From Metabacillus sp. KUDC1714 (GTDB lineage: Bacteria; Bacillota; Bacilli; Bacillales; Bacillaceae), in NCBI RefSeq assembly GCF_014217835.1, contig NZ_CP055263.1, positions 4,033,501-4,097,500 of the forward strand: 64,000 nt of DNA, read 5' to 3'. Numbering within the stretch: the stretch's first letter is position 1; each line of letters opens with the position of its first letter. A program made the translations under genes and the position numbers. Of this stretch, positions 43,138 through 52,271 are shown in pieces. Under the pieces are notes generated by a model. That model searched no databases. It had not been told where the DNA came from and worked only from the letters and a program-made list of their open reading frames with translations.

Positions 43138-44754
43138 ATGAAAAAATTCCAAAGAGTCAAGCTTCAAGAACGGATCATTATTTTTGCAGTGAGTCTTATC
43201 ATATTTATTGTTGTGCTATGCAGTTTGCTATATTATCATACTCTATCTACTACTGTTGAAAAACAATTAAGTAAAAGGGCATTACATGTGGCAACAACAA
43301 TTGCTTCAATGCCTGAAATACAACATGCATTTTATATGAACGATCCGTCAGTTGTTATTCAGCCCATCGTTGAAAACATTAGGATTCAGATAGATGCTGA
43401 GTATATTGTTGTAGGAAATAAAAAAGGAATTCGCTATTCACATCCATTGTCTGAAAGAATTGGAAAGAAGATGGTAGGTGGAGATAACGAAAGAGCATTA
43501 AAGGATGGAAAATCCTATGTTTCAAAAGCGACAGGTTCATTAGGGCCTTCTTTAAGAGGGAAAGTACCTGTTATTGGGGGAAATGGAGAGATTTTAGGTG
43601 TCGTCTCTGTTGGATTTCTAATAGAAGATGTACATGATTTAATAATAGACTATGCTAAACCAGTTATTTGGATTGCAATTATTGTTTTAATTATTGGTAC
43701 TATTGGATCGATCATACTTGCTAATAGCATTAAAAGAATCATGTTTGGGCTTGAACCTGATGAGATTTCAATGTTATTAAAGCAAAGAAACGCAGTTATC
43801 GAGTCTGTTAGAGAAGGAATTATGGTGATCAATAATCAGGGGAAAATTGTAATCATAAACCAAGCTGCATATGAAATCCTCTCATTAGATAGTGAAAAAC
43901 AAGTTGTAGGGGAAGCTGTTTTAGATATTATTCCAAATACTTCGTTAGTAGAAGTACTTGAAACCGGTGAAGAACAATTTGATCGACAAATGGAATTAAA
44001 TAACAAGCAAATTATCGCAAACCGATTGCCTGTCAAGTCGGGAAACGAAGTTATTGGTGTTGTCTCTAGCTTTCGGTTAAAATCGGATATTGACCAATTA
44101 ACAGAAGAACTTTCACAGGTTAAACGCTATACTGAAGCATTGCGGGCACAAACACACGAGTTTAATAATCTCCTTTACACGATTTCGGGATTAATTCAAT
44201 TGGGATCAAATGATGAAGCGCTGGAACTAATACACAAAGAAACTGAAAATCAGAAAGATTTTGTTCAATTTTTAATGAAGAAAATCAAAGATCCTTGGCT
44301 AGGTGGAATCATTTTAGGTTTTTATAATCGTGCTAAGGAATTAAAGATAACCTTTGAATTTGATAGAGAAAGTAGTATCGAAAAGTTGCCAAAACATATA
44401 GATAATAGTTACCTTGTATCGATTTTAGGTAATGTAATGATGAACGCTTTTGAAGCGATGGAGAAGCTTAAAAATCATGATAAAAAAGTAAGGTTATTTA
44501 TAACTGATATCGGTAACGATCTTTTATTTGAAATTGAGGATGCAGGACCAGGAATTGAGGACCATCAGATGTCCCACATTTTTCGAAAAGGATTCTCAAC
44601 GAAGGAGGGGGGAAATAGAGGGCTAGGATTATCTCGAGTAACTGAATTAGTTGGTGAGATGCATGGCAGTATAGCGGTTGAAAAAGGGGAATTTGGTGGT
44701 GCTTTATTCATTGTGGCCATTCCAAAGGAAGGAGTAATGTTTAATGAATATTGA
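43138..44754 (+). CDS. Second CitS/DcuS-type sensor histidine kinase
   Basis: A 538-residue paralogue of the CitS-like kinase at 36243, with the same order: membrane helix (~15-33), extracellular PAS domain including KATGSLGPSLRGKVPVIGGNGEILGVVSVGF, second helix (~175-197), cytoplasmic PAS, phospho-acceptor region RAQTHEFNNLLYTISGLIQL and HATPase motifs NVMMNAFEAM, EDAGPGIED and GNRGLGLSRV. Its position before tctCBA suggests a tricarboxylate or similar ligand, but a C4-dicarboxylate cannot be excluded with the malic enzyme upstream. AAGGAG precedes the ATG, and a perfect cre site lies just upstream. It overlaps the regulator gene by 11 bp. Confidence 0.88.
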   Translation: MKKFQRVKLQERIIIFAVSLIIFIVVLCSLLYYHTLSTTVEKQLSKRALHVATTIASMPEIQHAFYMNDPSVVIQPIVENIRIQIDAEYIVVGNKKGIRYSHPLSERIGKKMVGGDNERALKDGKSYVSKATGSLGPSLRGKVPVIGGNGEILGVVSVGFLIEDVHDLIIDYAKPVIWIAIIVLIIGTIGSIILANSIKRIMFGLEPDEISMLLKQRNAVIESVREGIMVINNQGKIVIINQAAYEILSLDSEKQVVGEAVLDIIPNTSLVEVLETGEEQFDRQMELNNKQIIANRLPVKSGNEVIGVVSSFRLKSDIDQLTEELSQVKRYTEALRAQTHEFNNLLYTISGLIQLGSNDEALELIHKETENQKDFVQFLMKKIKDPWLGGIILGFYNRAKELKITFEFDRESSIEKLPKHIDNSYLVSILGNVMMNAFEAMEKLKNHDKKVRLFITDIGNDLLFEIEDAGPGIEDHQMSHIFRKGFSTKEGGNRGLGLSRVTELVGEMHGSIAVEKGEFGGALFIVAIPKEGVMFNEY

Positions 44755-45439
44755 AGTCATGATCATAGAAGATGATACTAGAATAGCAGAAATAAATAGT
44801 CGATTCACGAAAAAGGTTGCAGGGTTTGAAGTTATTGCGATCGCAACAACTGGAGAGCAGGCCATTGAACTATTAGAAATAATTCAACCACAACTTGTGC
44901 TATTAGATGTATATTTACCTGATATGAAGGGAACTGAATTAATTAAGAGCATTCGTCAATCGAATCCTGAAATTGATATTATCATGATTACTGCAGCTTC
45001 TGAAGTAGACATCGTTGGTCACTCACTTAGAAGTGGAGTATCTGACTATATTGTAAAGCCAGTAACCTTTGATAGGTTTAAGAACAGTCTAGAAAACTAT
45101 CAAAAAAAGCTAGAGAAATTGAATTTTAATGAAAATTTATCTCAAGATGAAATTACAAGTCTTTGGCGCAATTCTCAACAAGAAAATTCATTTGTAGTAG
45201 AAGAAGAGGCACCAAAGGGCATTGATCCATTAACATTAAATAAAATCCTCCATTACCTTCCACAAGTTAAAGAAGAAGGGATTACTTCAGAAATGCTTAG
45301 TAAAGAATCAGGTGTTAGTCGTTCGACAGCAAGGCGTTATTTAGAGTATTTAATCTCACAAAAAAAAATATATGCAGATTTAGTATATGGAAATGTAGGA
45401 AGGCCAGAAAGACGATATTTTCGTACAAAACATTTATGA
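44744..45439 (+). CDS. Second CitT/DcuR-type response regulator
   Basis: A 231-residue regulator with receiver domain (acidic IEDD, phospho-acceptor D55 in LVLLDVYLPD, lysine in YIVKPVTFDR) and C-terminal helix-turn-helix (SEMLSKESGVSRSTARRYLEYLISQ). It is closely similar to the regulator at 37864. Its start overlaps the kinase gene by 11 bp, ensuring coupled translation. The presumed targets are the tctCBA-AEC genes just downstream, from which it is separated by a hairpin containing a cre site. Confidence 0.88.
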   Translation: MNIEVMIIEDDTRIAEINSRFTKKVAGFEVIAIATTGEQAIELLEIIQPQLVLLDVYLPDMKGTELIKSIRQSNPEIDIIMITAASEVDIVGHSLRSGVSDYIVKPVTFDRFKNSLENYQKKLEKLNFNENLSQDEITSLWRNSQQENSFVVEEEAPKGIDPLTLNKILHYLPQVKEEGITSEMLSKESGVSRSTARRYLEYLISQKKIYADLVYGNVGRPERRYFRTKHL

Positions 45440-45549
45440 CGTTTATGAAAAAATTCTTGTTGTGAATTTTATGAACAAAAAGATCTATTTAGGTTTAATT
45501 GAACTTATGATGTTAAGATTTTATAAAAATAAAAATTCTGTTAACTTTA

Positions 45550-45575
45550 AGACAGCGCTTACAAACGCTGTCTTT
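45550..45575 (+). terminator. Terminator hairpin containing a perfect cre site
   Basis: GACAGCG (45551-45557) pairs with CGCTGTC (45566-45572), then TTTTCT. On the minus strand 45564-45550 reads TTGTAAGCGCTGTCT, all 15 cre positions. It therefore may both end the sensor operon and let CcpA control tctC, whose start is 31 bp further. Confidence 0.7.
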
Positions 45576-45605
45576 TCTATTGCAATGAATTAAGGGGGCA
45601 TAAAA

Positions 45606-46622
45606 ATGAAGAGAATATCGATGTGGATCGTAGTAGGATTATTAACATTTATGTTGGCAGCATGTGGTGGAAAGCAGGAGGCAAGTGGTGGAGATGGTAA
45701 CGCTTCAGATTATCCTAAAAAACCAATTACAGTCGTAGCTCCTTCTGGTGCAGGTGGGGGCTGGGATTTAACGGCTCGTTCCTTAGCAAAGATCTTAAGT
45801 GAAACGAAACTAGTTAGTGAAACAATGACTGTGGAAAACAAACCTGGTGGTGGCGGAGCTGTTTATATGGCTGAATTTGCAACACAAGAAAAAAATAACC
45901 CATATAAACTAATGGTCAGCTCACCTCCTATTTTAATAAATCATGAGAAAAAAGAAGGAAACAGTCCTTATGGATATGAGGATACAACTCCACTTGCTCA
46001 ATTAACGAGGGATTATGGGGCGATCGTTGTAAAAAAAGACTCACCTTTTGCCGATTTACCGTCTGCATTAGAGGCAATAAAAGCTGATCCAACTAAAGTA
46101 ACAGTTGCTGGTGGGTCTGCACCAGGTTCAATGGATCATTTAGTAGCCGTATTACCAGCTTTTAAATATGGAATTGATCCAAAATCAGTGAAATATGTTT
46201 CATATGACGGTGGTGGAGAAGCAATTGCAGCACTACTTGGTGGTAATGCAGACTTAATTGCTACAGACGCATCAACAATTGGTGAATATGTTAAATCAGG
46301 AAAAGTAAGAGTATTAGCAGTTAGTTCTACAGAACGATTAACTGGAGAATTAGCAGAAGTACCTACATTTAAACAAGCAGGAATAGATGCCGATTTTACG
46401 ATTTGGAGAGGCATTTTTGGACCTAAAGAAATGAATGAAGATGAATTAGTTTATTGGGAAAAAACATTGAAAGATTTATCCGAAAGTGAAGCTTGGAAAG
46501 AAGAATTAGAGACAAACGGCTGGGAAAGCGATTATAAAAATGCAACTGATTTTAAATCATTTTTAGACGATCAAAATGTAGTAGTACAAGAATTATTAAC
46601 AGCATTAGGTATGGAGAAATAA
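45606..46622 (+). CDS. tctC: Tripartite tricarboxylate transporter receptor lipoprotein
   Basis: A 338-residue extracellular binding protein with lipobox LAAC, anchored by cysteine. Motifs: TVVAPSGAGGGWDLTARSLA, where the Gly-Gly-Gly-x-D is the ligand carboxylate loop, and KVRVLAVSSTERLTGELAEVPTFKQAGID. It captures a tricarboxylate or related acid and delivers it to the TctA/TctB membrane complex encoded next. AAGGGGG precedes the ATG. Paralogous to the receptor at 38578, notably sharing the GGGWDLTAR stretch. Confidence 0.92.
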   Translation: MKRISMWIVVGLLTFMLAACGGKQEASGGDGNASDYPKKPITVVAPSGAGGGWDLTARSLAKILSETKLVSETMTVENKPGGGGAVYMAEFATQEKNNPYKLMVSSPPILINHEKKEGNSPYGYEDTTPLAQLTRDYGAIVVKKDSPFADLPSALEAIKADPTKVTVAGGSAPGSMDHLVAVLPAFKYGIDPKSVKYVSYDGGGEAIAALLGGNADLIATDASTIGEYVKSGKVRVLAVSSTERLTGELAEVPTFKQAGIDADFTIWRGIFGPKEMNEDELVYWEKTLKDLSESEAWKEELETNGWESDYKNATDFKSFLDDQNVVVQELLTALGMEK

Positions 46623-46679
46623 TAACTTGTAAAAAGGGGAGAATCTCCTCCCTGTACTTTTCATTGGAGGTGATGTGTG

Positions 46680-47132
46680 ATGAATAAAACATTTGATCGT
46701 TATTCTAGTTTGATCTATATGATCATTGGCGTTTTTTTTATCTTTGAAAGTAGGGAGATTTCTGAAAGCGCTTATGGAAGTAATGTTGGTTCAGATATTT
46801 TTCCAACAATTTTGGGAGCTGCTTTAATATTACTAAGTCTAAGGTTGTTTTATGAGACTTTTCAATATGTCGATCAGGATAAGGGAAAGGAAACATTAGA
46901 TTATAAACGGCTCCTCATTATTTTAACTTCGGCGGTAGCATATGCGTTGTTTATTGAAAGTTTAGGATTTATTCTCACAACTTTTCTCTTCTTATTAATT
47001 AGTTTTCAAGTAATGGACAGAAAAAATCTTATAAAATCTATCATTCTATCAGCATGTTTTTCAGGTGGTGTCTATTATTTATTTGTAGAGGTTTTAGAAG
47101 GGCCTTTACCAGGATTCCCAATTTGGTTTTAA
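46680..47132 (+). CDS. tctB: Tripartite tricarboxylate transporter small membrane subunit
   Basis: A 150-residue protein with four hydrophobic segments, the small subunit that stabilises TctA. It begins NKTFDRYSSLIYMIIGVFFIFESREI with the usual G-S-D-I-F-P sequence (GSDIFPTILGAALILLSL). GGAGGTGATG precedes; the frame's GTG at 46677 is immediately before the ATG at 46680, which I take as the start. Downstream of tctC and upstream of tctA, as in known tct operons. Confidence 0.88.
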   Translation: MNKTFDRYSSLIYMIIGVFFIFESREISESAYGSNVGSDIFPTILGAALILLSLRLFYETFQYVDQDKGKETLDYKRLLIILTSAVAYALFIESLGFILTTFLFLLISFQVMDRKNLIKSIILSACFSGGVYYLFVEVLEGPLPGFPIWF

Positions 47133-47148
47133 CGAGGAGGTGGCATAA

Positions 47149-48675
47149 TTGGATACATTTCAATTTCTTACACATGGGTTTGCAGAGGCATTACAATGGC
47201 ATAATTTATTATTTGCATTTGTTGGGGTATTGATTGGTACGGCGGTTGGCGTTCTACCTGGTATAGGTCCTATGAGTGGAGTAGCTTTATTAATTCCTGT
47301 TACAGCAACACTTACTTCAGGCCTTGATCCTGAATCTGCAGCAGCAAGCTCGATAATATTATTAGCTGGTGTGTACTATGGAGCGATGTACGGTGGCTCT
47401 ACAACATCTATTTTATTAAATACACCAGGGGAATCTTCATCTGTTGTAACTGCATTAGACGGCTACCAAATGGCGAAACAAGGGAGAGCAGGTGCAGCGT
47501 TATCTATTTCAGCAATTGGTTCATTTTTTGCAGGAATCGTTGCACTAATAGGCCTAACATTATTAGCAGAACCACTATCTAGCGTTGCGTTGTCATTTGG
47601 TCCAGCAGAGTATTTTTCATTAATGATTTTAGGACTATGCGCGGTTAGTGGACTTGCAGGAAAATCTAGAACAAAAGCGTTAATTATGACAGTTGTTGGA
47701 CTATTAATTGCGACAATCGGTATGGATAATGTTTCTGGTGTTGCACGGTTTACTTATGAAATTCCTGTATTATATTCGGGTATTGAGTTTTTAACAGTGG
47801 CAGTCGGACTTTTTGCCCTTGGAGAAGTATTTAAAACTATCCTTGAAAATGAAAAGACTGATGGCACAATAGCAAGGGTCGAGCGGATCTTACCTACAAA
47901 ACAGGATATGAAAGATAGCTCTGGACCTATCGTTAGGGGATCTTTATTAGGATTTTTTATTGGGATTCTACCTGGTGCAGGTGCAACACTAGCCTCTTTC
48001 TTTTCATATATTATGGAAAAGAAAATTAGTAAAAATCCAAGTAAATTTGGACAAGGGGCTATTGAAGGTGTTGCAGCACCTGAGGCAGCAAACAATGGAG
48101 CTTCTGGAGGAGCGATGATCCCATTGTTAACGTTAGGGATTCCGGGTTCTGGGACAACTGCGATCTTGATGGGTGCACTTATCATGTATAATATTCAACC
48201 AGGTCCATTATTTTTTACAGATCATCCTCAAGTTGCATGGGGATTGATTGCAAGTATGTTTATCGGAAATGTCATGCTACTTATTTTAAACTTACCTCTT
48301 GTGAAAATTTTCGCAAAAATTATCGAGACGCCGACAAAATATTTATTACCAATCATTATCGCAATCTCTATATTTGGTGTTTACGCTGTCCAATTTACTG
48401 TTTTTGATTTATTATTATTAATAGGATGTGGTGTTATCGGTTATTTCTTAACGAAGAATGACTATCCTGTAGCACCTCTTGTATTAGGATTAGTTTTAGG
48501 TCCAATGATTGAAAATAATATGAGAAGAGCGTTAACAACATCTAATGGTGATTTTATGATTTTTATAGAAAAACCAATATCACTTATCTTTATACTTATT
48601 GCCCTTTTATGGATGACAATACCGATTATTTTAAAAATGAAAGGTCGTAACGTTGTGATTAATGAAGAGGCTTAA
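47149..48675 (+). CDS. tctA: Tripartite tricarboxylate transporter large membrane subunit
   Basis: A 508-residue permease with about 11-12 helices. The hallmark repeats are present in both halves: VGVLPGIGPMSGVALLIPV and IGILPGAGATLASFFSYIMEKK, together with MYGGSTTSILLNTPGESSSVVTALDGY and GIPGSGTTAILMGALIMYNIQPGPLFF. Transport is expected to be driven by an ion gradient. The TTG start at 47149 has GAGGAGGTGG upstream. It is followed by a short G-T-rich hairpin and then the AEC permease gene. Confidence 0.93.
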   Translation: MDTFQFLTHGFAEALQWHNLLFAFVGVLIGTAVGVLPGIGPMSGVALLIPVTATLTSGLDPESAAASSIILLAGVYYGAMYGGSTTSILLNTPGESSSVVTALDGYQMAKQGRAGAALSISAIGSFFAGIVALIGLTLLAEPLSSVALSFGPAEYFSLMILGLCAVSGLAGKSRTKALIMTVVGLLIATIGMDNVSGVARFTYEIPVLYSGIEFLTVAVGLFALGEVFKTILENEKTDGTIARVERILPTKQDMKDSSGPIVRGSLLGFFIGILPGAGATLASFFSYIMEKKISKNPSKFGQGAIEGVAAPEAANNGASGGAMIPLLTLGIPGSGTTAILMGALIMYNIQPGPLFFTDHPQVAWGLIASMFIGNVMLLILNLPLVKIFAKIIETPTKYLLPIIIAISIFGVYAVQFTVFDLLLLIGCGVIGYFLTKNDYPVAPLVLGLVLGPMIENNMRRALTTSNGDFMIFIEKPISLIFILIALLWMTIPIILKMKGRNVVINEEA

Positions 48676-48693
48676 ATAGAATGATGTAGAAGA

Positions 48694-48718
48694 AGGCTGA
48701 TATTTAATCGGTCTTTTT
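48694..48718 (+). terminator. Weak terminator after tctA
   Basis: AGGCTGAT (48694-48701) can pair with ATCGGTCT (48707-48714) using two G-T pairs, followed by TTTTTCT. Leaky read-through into the AEC gene is plausible. Confidence 0.5.
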
Positions 48719-48755
48719 CTGTGTTTTTACAAATACATCAAGGAGGTGTATTCAG

Positions 48756-49679
48756 GTGGATACTTTATATTTAATCATATTAAATGTTATTTTACCTGTG
48801 TTTATATTAATAGGACTAGGTGCTTTTTTACATCGGAAATTTTCCTTTGATATGCATACATTATCAAAATTAAATACTTTTTTACTCTTGCCTACTTTGA
48901 GTTTTGTGAACATCTATGAAACTAGTTTGAAGGGTGAAATTCTTGTTCGAATTATTGGCTTTTTAACGATTCAAAACCTGATATTAATGCTATTAAGTGC
49001 CCTGCTTGCAAAAGTTTTCAAGTTTGATCGGAGTCTTTCAGCAACATTTAAAAATAGTGTTGTGCTTAATAATTCGGGAAACTTCGGTTTACCAGTTAGC
49101 CAGCTTGTGTTTCAGGAAAATCCTCTCGGTACATCTATTCAAGTAGTTGTGACGATCTTCCAAAACTTCATAACGTATACATACGGCCTTATGACCTCAG
49201 TTTCTGTAAATACAAAAGGACTAGGGGCAATGAAGGAATTTTTCAAAAATCCAATTATTTATGCTTTGCTCTTGGGAATGATTTTTAATGCATTAACCAT
49301 CAAAATCCCCTTTTTTATATGGCGCCCAATTGACGATATTTCGAATGCATTCCTTGCTATTGCCCTTATCACACTTGGGGCTCAAAGTGCTTTCTTGAAA
49401 ATAACAAAATTTTCGTTACAGCTAATTTTAAGTCTAATTGGCCGATTAGTCTTCTCTCCAATCATCGCATTTATCATTATCATCGTATTAAATTTAGAAG
49501 GTACGACAGCACAAGCACTATTCATTGCAAGTTCCTTTCCAAGCTCAAGAAACAGTGCACTTTTTGCGCTTGAATATAAAAACCATCCAGAATATGCTGC
49601 ACAGTCTGTTTTATTGTCAACGTTATTTAGTAGTATTACAGTAACTGTTGTTGTTTATTTAGCAAAAATTTTATTTTAA
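48756..49679 (+). CDS. AEC-family (auxin efflux carrier) transporter
   Basis: A 307-residue membrane protein with ten predicted helices. The N-terminus ILNVILPVFILIGLGAFLHRKF and the central NNSGNFGLPVSQLVF (the N-x-G-N-x-G-L-P stretch) are typical of the AEC family, whose bacterial members include malate permeases such as MleP. The GTG start has AGGAGGTG 7 bp upstream. Being next to tctCBA and in an island with malic enzyme, it may export or import a C4-dicarboxylate; this is contextual. It ends the carboxylate island. Confidence 0.85.
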   Translation: MDTLYLIILNVILPVFILIGLGAFLHRKFSFDMHTLSKLNTFLLLPTLSFVNIYETSLKGEILVRIIGFLTIQNLILMLLSALLAKVFKFDRSLSATFKNSVVLNNSGNFGLPVSQLVFQENPLGTSIQVVVTIFQNFITYTYGLMTSVSVNTKGLGAMKEFFKNPIIYALLLGMIFNALTIKIPFFIWRPIDDISNAFLAIALITLGAQSAFLKITKFSLQLILSLIGRLVFSPIIAFIIIIVLNLEGTTAQALFIASSFPSSRNSALFALEYKNHPEYAAQSVLLSTLFSSITVTVVVYLAKILF

Positions 49680-49804
49680 AGGTTTACCTAAGGATGTTAC
49701 CCGAGAGGATAATGTCTTTTTTTATTTAAAAATAATAATTTACGAAACTATTTCCATTCTTTTACGTATAAGTAAATGAATACATAATATGGAGGTTGAT
49801 TACT

Positions 49805-50473
49805 ATGGAACAAGAAACTATTCAAAAGAAAAAGCCGTCAATATTCGGTATGATTTTTAGTCCAGGTGTACAATTTGAGAGAATAAGAGAGAAGCCGGTT
49901 ATTTGGGTTCCTTTAATTCTTTTTACAGTACTAATGACAATTGTAACAGCAATCACTGCATTAAATGTTGATTATACAGCAGTACCTGGAATGGAAATGT
50001 CCCCAGAAGAACTGGAAATGGCTAAAATCTTCGGAATTGCTGGGGCAGCAGTAGTTGGATTTTTCGTTACACCTATAACTTATCTGTTTTTTGCTTTAAT
50101 TTTTTGGGCGATTGCTAAGATCGCAAAGTCGGATGCTACATTTAAGCAAATGCTCTCTTTCTCGATTTTCATTGGGTTTATTTCGATAATTGGTCAGATA
50201 CTTAATCAACTGATTATCTTGGTAATTGATGGCGATCCAACAATTATGCTGACAAGTGTAAACAGCTTTGTAGGAGCAGATGGAATCTTAGGGGCAGTTC
50301 TTAGTACAATTGAAGTTTTTACAATTTGGTATTATATTCTTTTAACAATGGGTCTTGTTATAGTAGGAAAGCTATCTAAACCAGCTGCAACGATCATTAC
50401 AATTGTCTTCTTTATTCTAGGGCTCATCTTTGCTGCAGTCGGTGGAGCATTTGAAGGAATGACACAATTATAA
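49805..50473 (+). CDS. yknW: Yip1-domain membrane protein YknW
   Basis: A 222-residue protein with about five membrane helices and the Yip1-family start IFGMIFSPGVQFERIREKPVIWVPL. In B. subtilis YknW cooperates with YknXYZ, an atypical exporter protecting cells from the SdpC toxin. The ATG at 49805 is preferred over the upstream TTG (49796), since GGAGG lies 9 bp upstream. Its stop overlaps the yknX start (TAATG). Confidence 0.85.
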   Translation: MEQETIQKKKPSIFGMIFSPGVQFERIREKPVIWVPLILFTVLMTIVTAITALNVDYTAVPGMEMSPEELEMAKIFGIAGAAVVGFFVTPITYLFFALIFWAIAKIAKSDATFKQMLSFSIFIGFISIIGQILNQLIILVIDGDPTIMLTSVNSFVGADGILGAVLSTIEVFTIWYYILLTMGLVIVGKLSKPAATIITIVFFILGLIFAAVGGAFEGMTQL

Positions 50474-51591
50474 TGAAGAAAAAAGTCTGGATCTCAATAG
50501 GTGTCATTCTATTAATTCTTGTATTAGTTGGAGTAAATGTTATTAAAGCCTTGAATAAAGAAAATCTCGCAGTTGAAACAGTGAGTGTTGAGGAACGTGA
50601 AATAACCGGGAATGTTATGGTTCCCGGAACTCTTTCTTTAAGTCAGGAAGACTTTGTATACTTAGATCCTGAAAATGGTGAAGTGTCAGAGATTCTTGTA
50701 AAAGCAGGGGATAAGGTAGAAGAAGGAACCCCTCTGTTACGATATGAAAATGAGCAACTGCAATTAGAAAAAGAGCAAAATGCGCTTTCAATTGAATCAT
50801 CATATTTACGAATAAATCAAATAAAAGAACAAATTGATGACTTAGATGATAAAGAGGACGACTTGGAAAAACAGGTCGGCAAGAAAGAAGCAAAAAAACA
50901 GATTGATGCTGAACGAGATCAATTAGAAATTGATTTAAAAGTTGCTGATATTGAAGCAAGGCAGGTTCTTCTTCAAAAAGAAACGCTTGAAAAGAAGTTA
51001 AACCTGTTAGAGGTAAAAAGTGAAATGGCTGGAACTGTGCTATCGATAGATGAGAATGCTGTTAAGGGTATAACACAAACGCCAATTTTACACATTGGAA
51101 AAACAGATGAATATGTTGTAAAAGGGTTTATTTCAGAATACGATTCATTAAAAACTGACGAAAAACAACCAGTTATACTCAGATCTGACGTCATTCCTGA
51201 TAAAGAATGGAAGGGTACAGTTACAAAAGTAAGTCTATTGCCTGAACAGACTGAAAATGGAATGGGAACTGAGGATGCAGCTGTCCAATATCCAATTGAA
51301 GTATCTATTGAAGCTAAGGATATTGAAGCAAAGCCTGGATTTAAGCTGATTATGGAAATTGAAACAGAAAAACGTCATGTACAAGCAATTCCTTTAGAAG
51401 CTGTGAAGCAGGATGGTGAAGAGTATTATGTGTTTGTTGTCAAAGATGGAAAAGCTATCCGTAAAGAAGTGAAAATGGGAGTGACAAGTGAAGAATTTAT
51501 GGAGCTAAAATCAGGTCTAGAAAAAGGAGAAGAGGTTATTATCAATCCTCCGGATCAGCTTCAAAATGATATGGAAGTGAGTGTAAAATGA
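50473..51591 (+). CDS. yknX: Membrane-fusion (HlyD/MacA-like) protein YknX
   Basis: A 372-residue protein with an N-terminal membrane anchor (WISIGVILLILVLVGVNVI), a lipoyl-like half (GEVSEILVKAGDKVEEGTPLLRYEN), a long coiled coil (~95-170, rich in Glu/Lys) and the returning half (VKSEMAGTVLSIDENAVKG), followed by beta-barrel domains. It is the extracellular adapter of the YknXYZ complex. It overlaps yknW and yknY by 1 and 4 bp, showing strict operon coupling. Confidence 0.9.
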   Translation: MKKKVWISIGVILLILVLVGVNVIKALNKENLAVETVSVEEREITGNVMVPGTLSLSQEDFVYLDPENGEVSEILVKAGDKVEEGTPLLRYENEQLQLEKEQNALSIESSYLRINQIKEQIDDLDDKEDDLEKQVGKKEAKKQIDAERDQLEIDLKVADIEARQVLLQKETLEKKLNLLEVKSEMAGTVLSIDENAVKGITQTPILHIGKTDEYVVKGFISEYDSLKTDEKQPVILRSDVIPDKEWKGTVTKVSLLPEQTENGMGTEDAAVQYPIEVSIEAKDIEAKPGFKLIMEIETEKRHVQAIPLEAVKQDGEEYYVFVVKDGKAIRKEVKMGVTSEEFMELKSGLEKGEEVIINPPDQLQNDMEVSVK

Positions 51592-52268
51592 TCGAGCTTA
51601 CTACTATCACGAAAAGCTACAAAGTTGGTGTTGAAACATTAGTTGTATTAAAAGATATAAACCTAACAATCCATAATGGAGAGTTTGTGGCAATAATGGG
51701 GCCTTCAGGATCGGGGAAATCAACCTTAATGAACGTGATTGGTTGTCTAGATAATCCTACATCCGGTACATATTTACTTAGTAACGAAGACATTTCTACC
51801 TACAAGGATGAGGAATTAGCAAAAGTTCGAAATCTATCAATTGGGTTTGTCTTTCAGCAATTTCAGTTATTACCTCGTTTAACAGCATTGAAAAATGTGG
51901 AGCTTCCAATGATCTATGCAGGCTTAGGAAGGAAGGAACGTGAAGAAAGAGCAAAACATGCACTTGATAAGGTTGGTTTATCTGATAGAATAAATCATTT
52001 ACCTAATGAGCTATCAGGAGGACAAAAACAACGTGTTGCCATAGCAAGATCAATCGTAAATGAACCCAAAATTATTTTAGCTGACGAGCCAACAGGTGCA
52101 CTAGATAGTAAAACAAGTATTTCCATTATGGAGCAATTTACAGAGTTAAATAAGGAAGGCACAACAGTTATTCTTGTTACACATGAGCAAGAGGTAGCTG
52201 ATTATGCCAAGCGAATTATAACGGTTAGGGATGGAAGCATTCTCTCCGATGAAGAGCGGGGGAGATAA
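51588..52268 (+). CDS. yknY: ABC transporter ATPase YknY (MacB/LolD type)
   Basis: A 226-residue ATPase with Walker [11 protein letters not shown]-loop [19 protein letters not shown], signature [14 protein letters not shown], Walker [15 protein letters not shown] and switch His in [12 protein letters not shown]. It energises the FtsX-like permease YknZ. The ATG overlaps the yknX stop (ATGA). Confidence 0.93.
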   Translation: MIELTTITKSYKVGVETLVVLKDINLTIHNGEFVAIMGPSGSGKSTLMNVIGCLDNPTSGTYLLSNEDISTYKDEELAKVRNLSIGFVFQQFQLLPRLTALKNVELPMIYAGLGRKEREERAKHALDKVGLSDRINHLPNELSGGQKQRVAIARSIVNEPKIILADEPTGALDSKTSISIMEQFTELNKEGTTVILVTHEQEVADYAKRIITVRDGSILSDEERGR

Positions 52269-52271
52269 GAT

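Noticed and set aside
47754..48185. A 143-codon minus-strand frame inside tctA
   Set aside because: Antisense to conserved TctA motifs, no ribosome site, and proline/isoleucine composition typical of antisense membrane genes.
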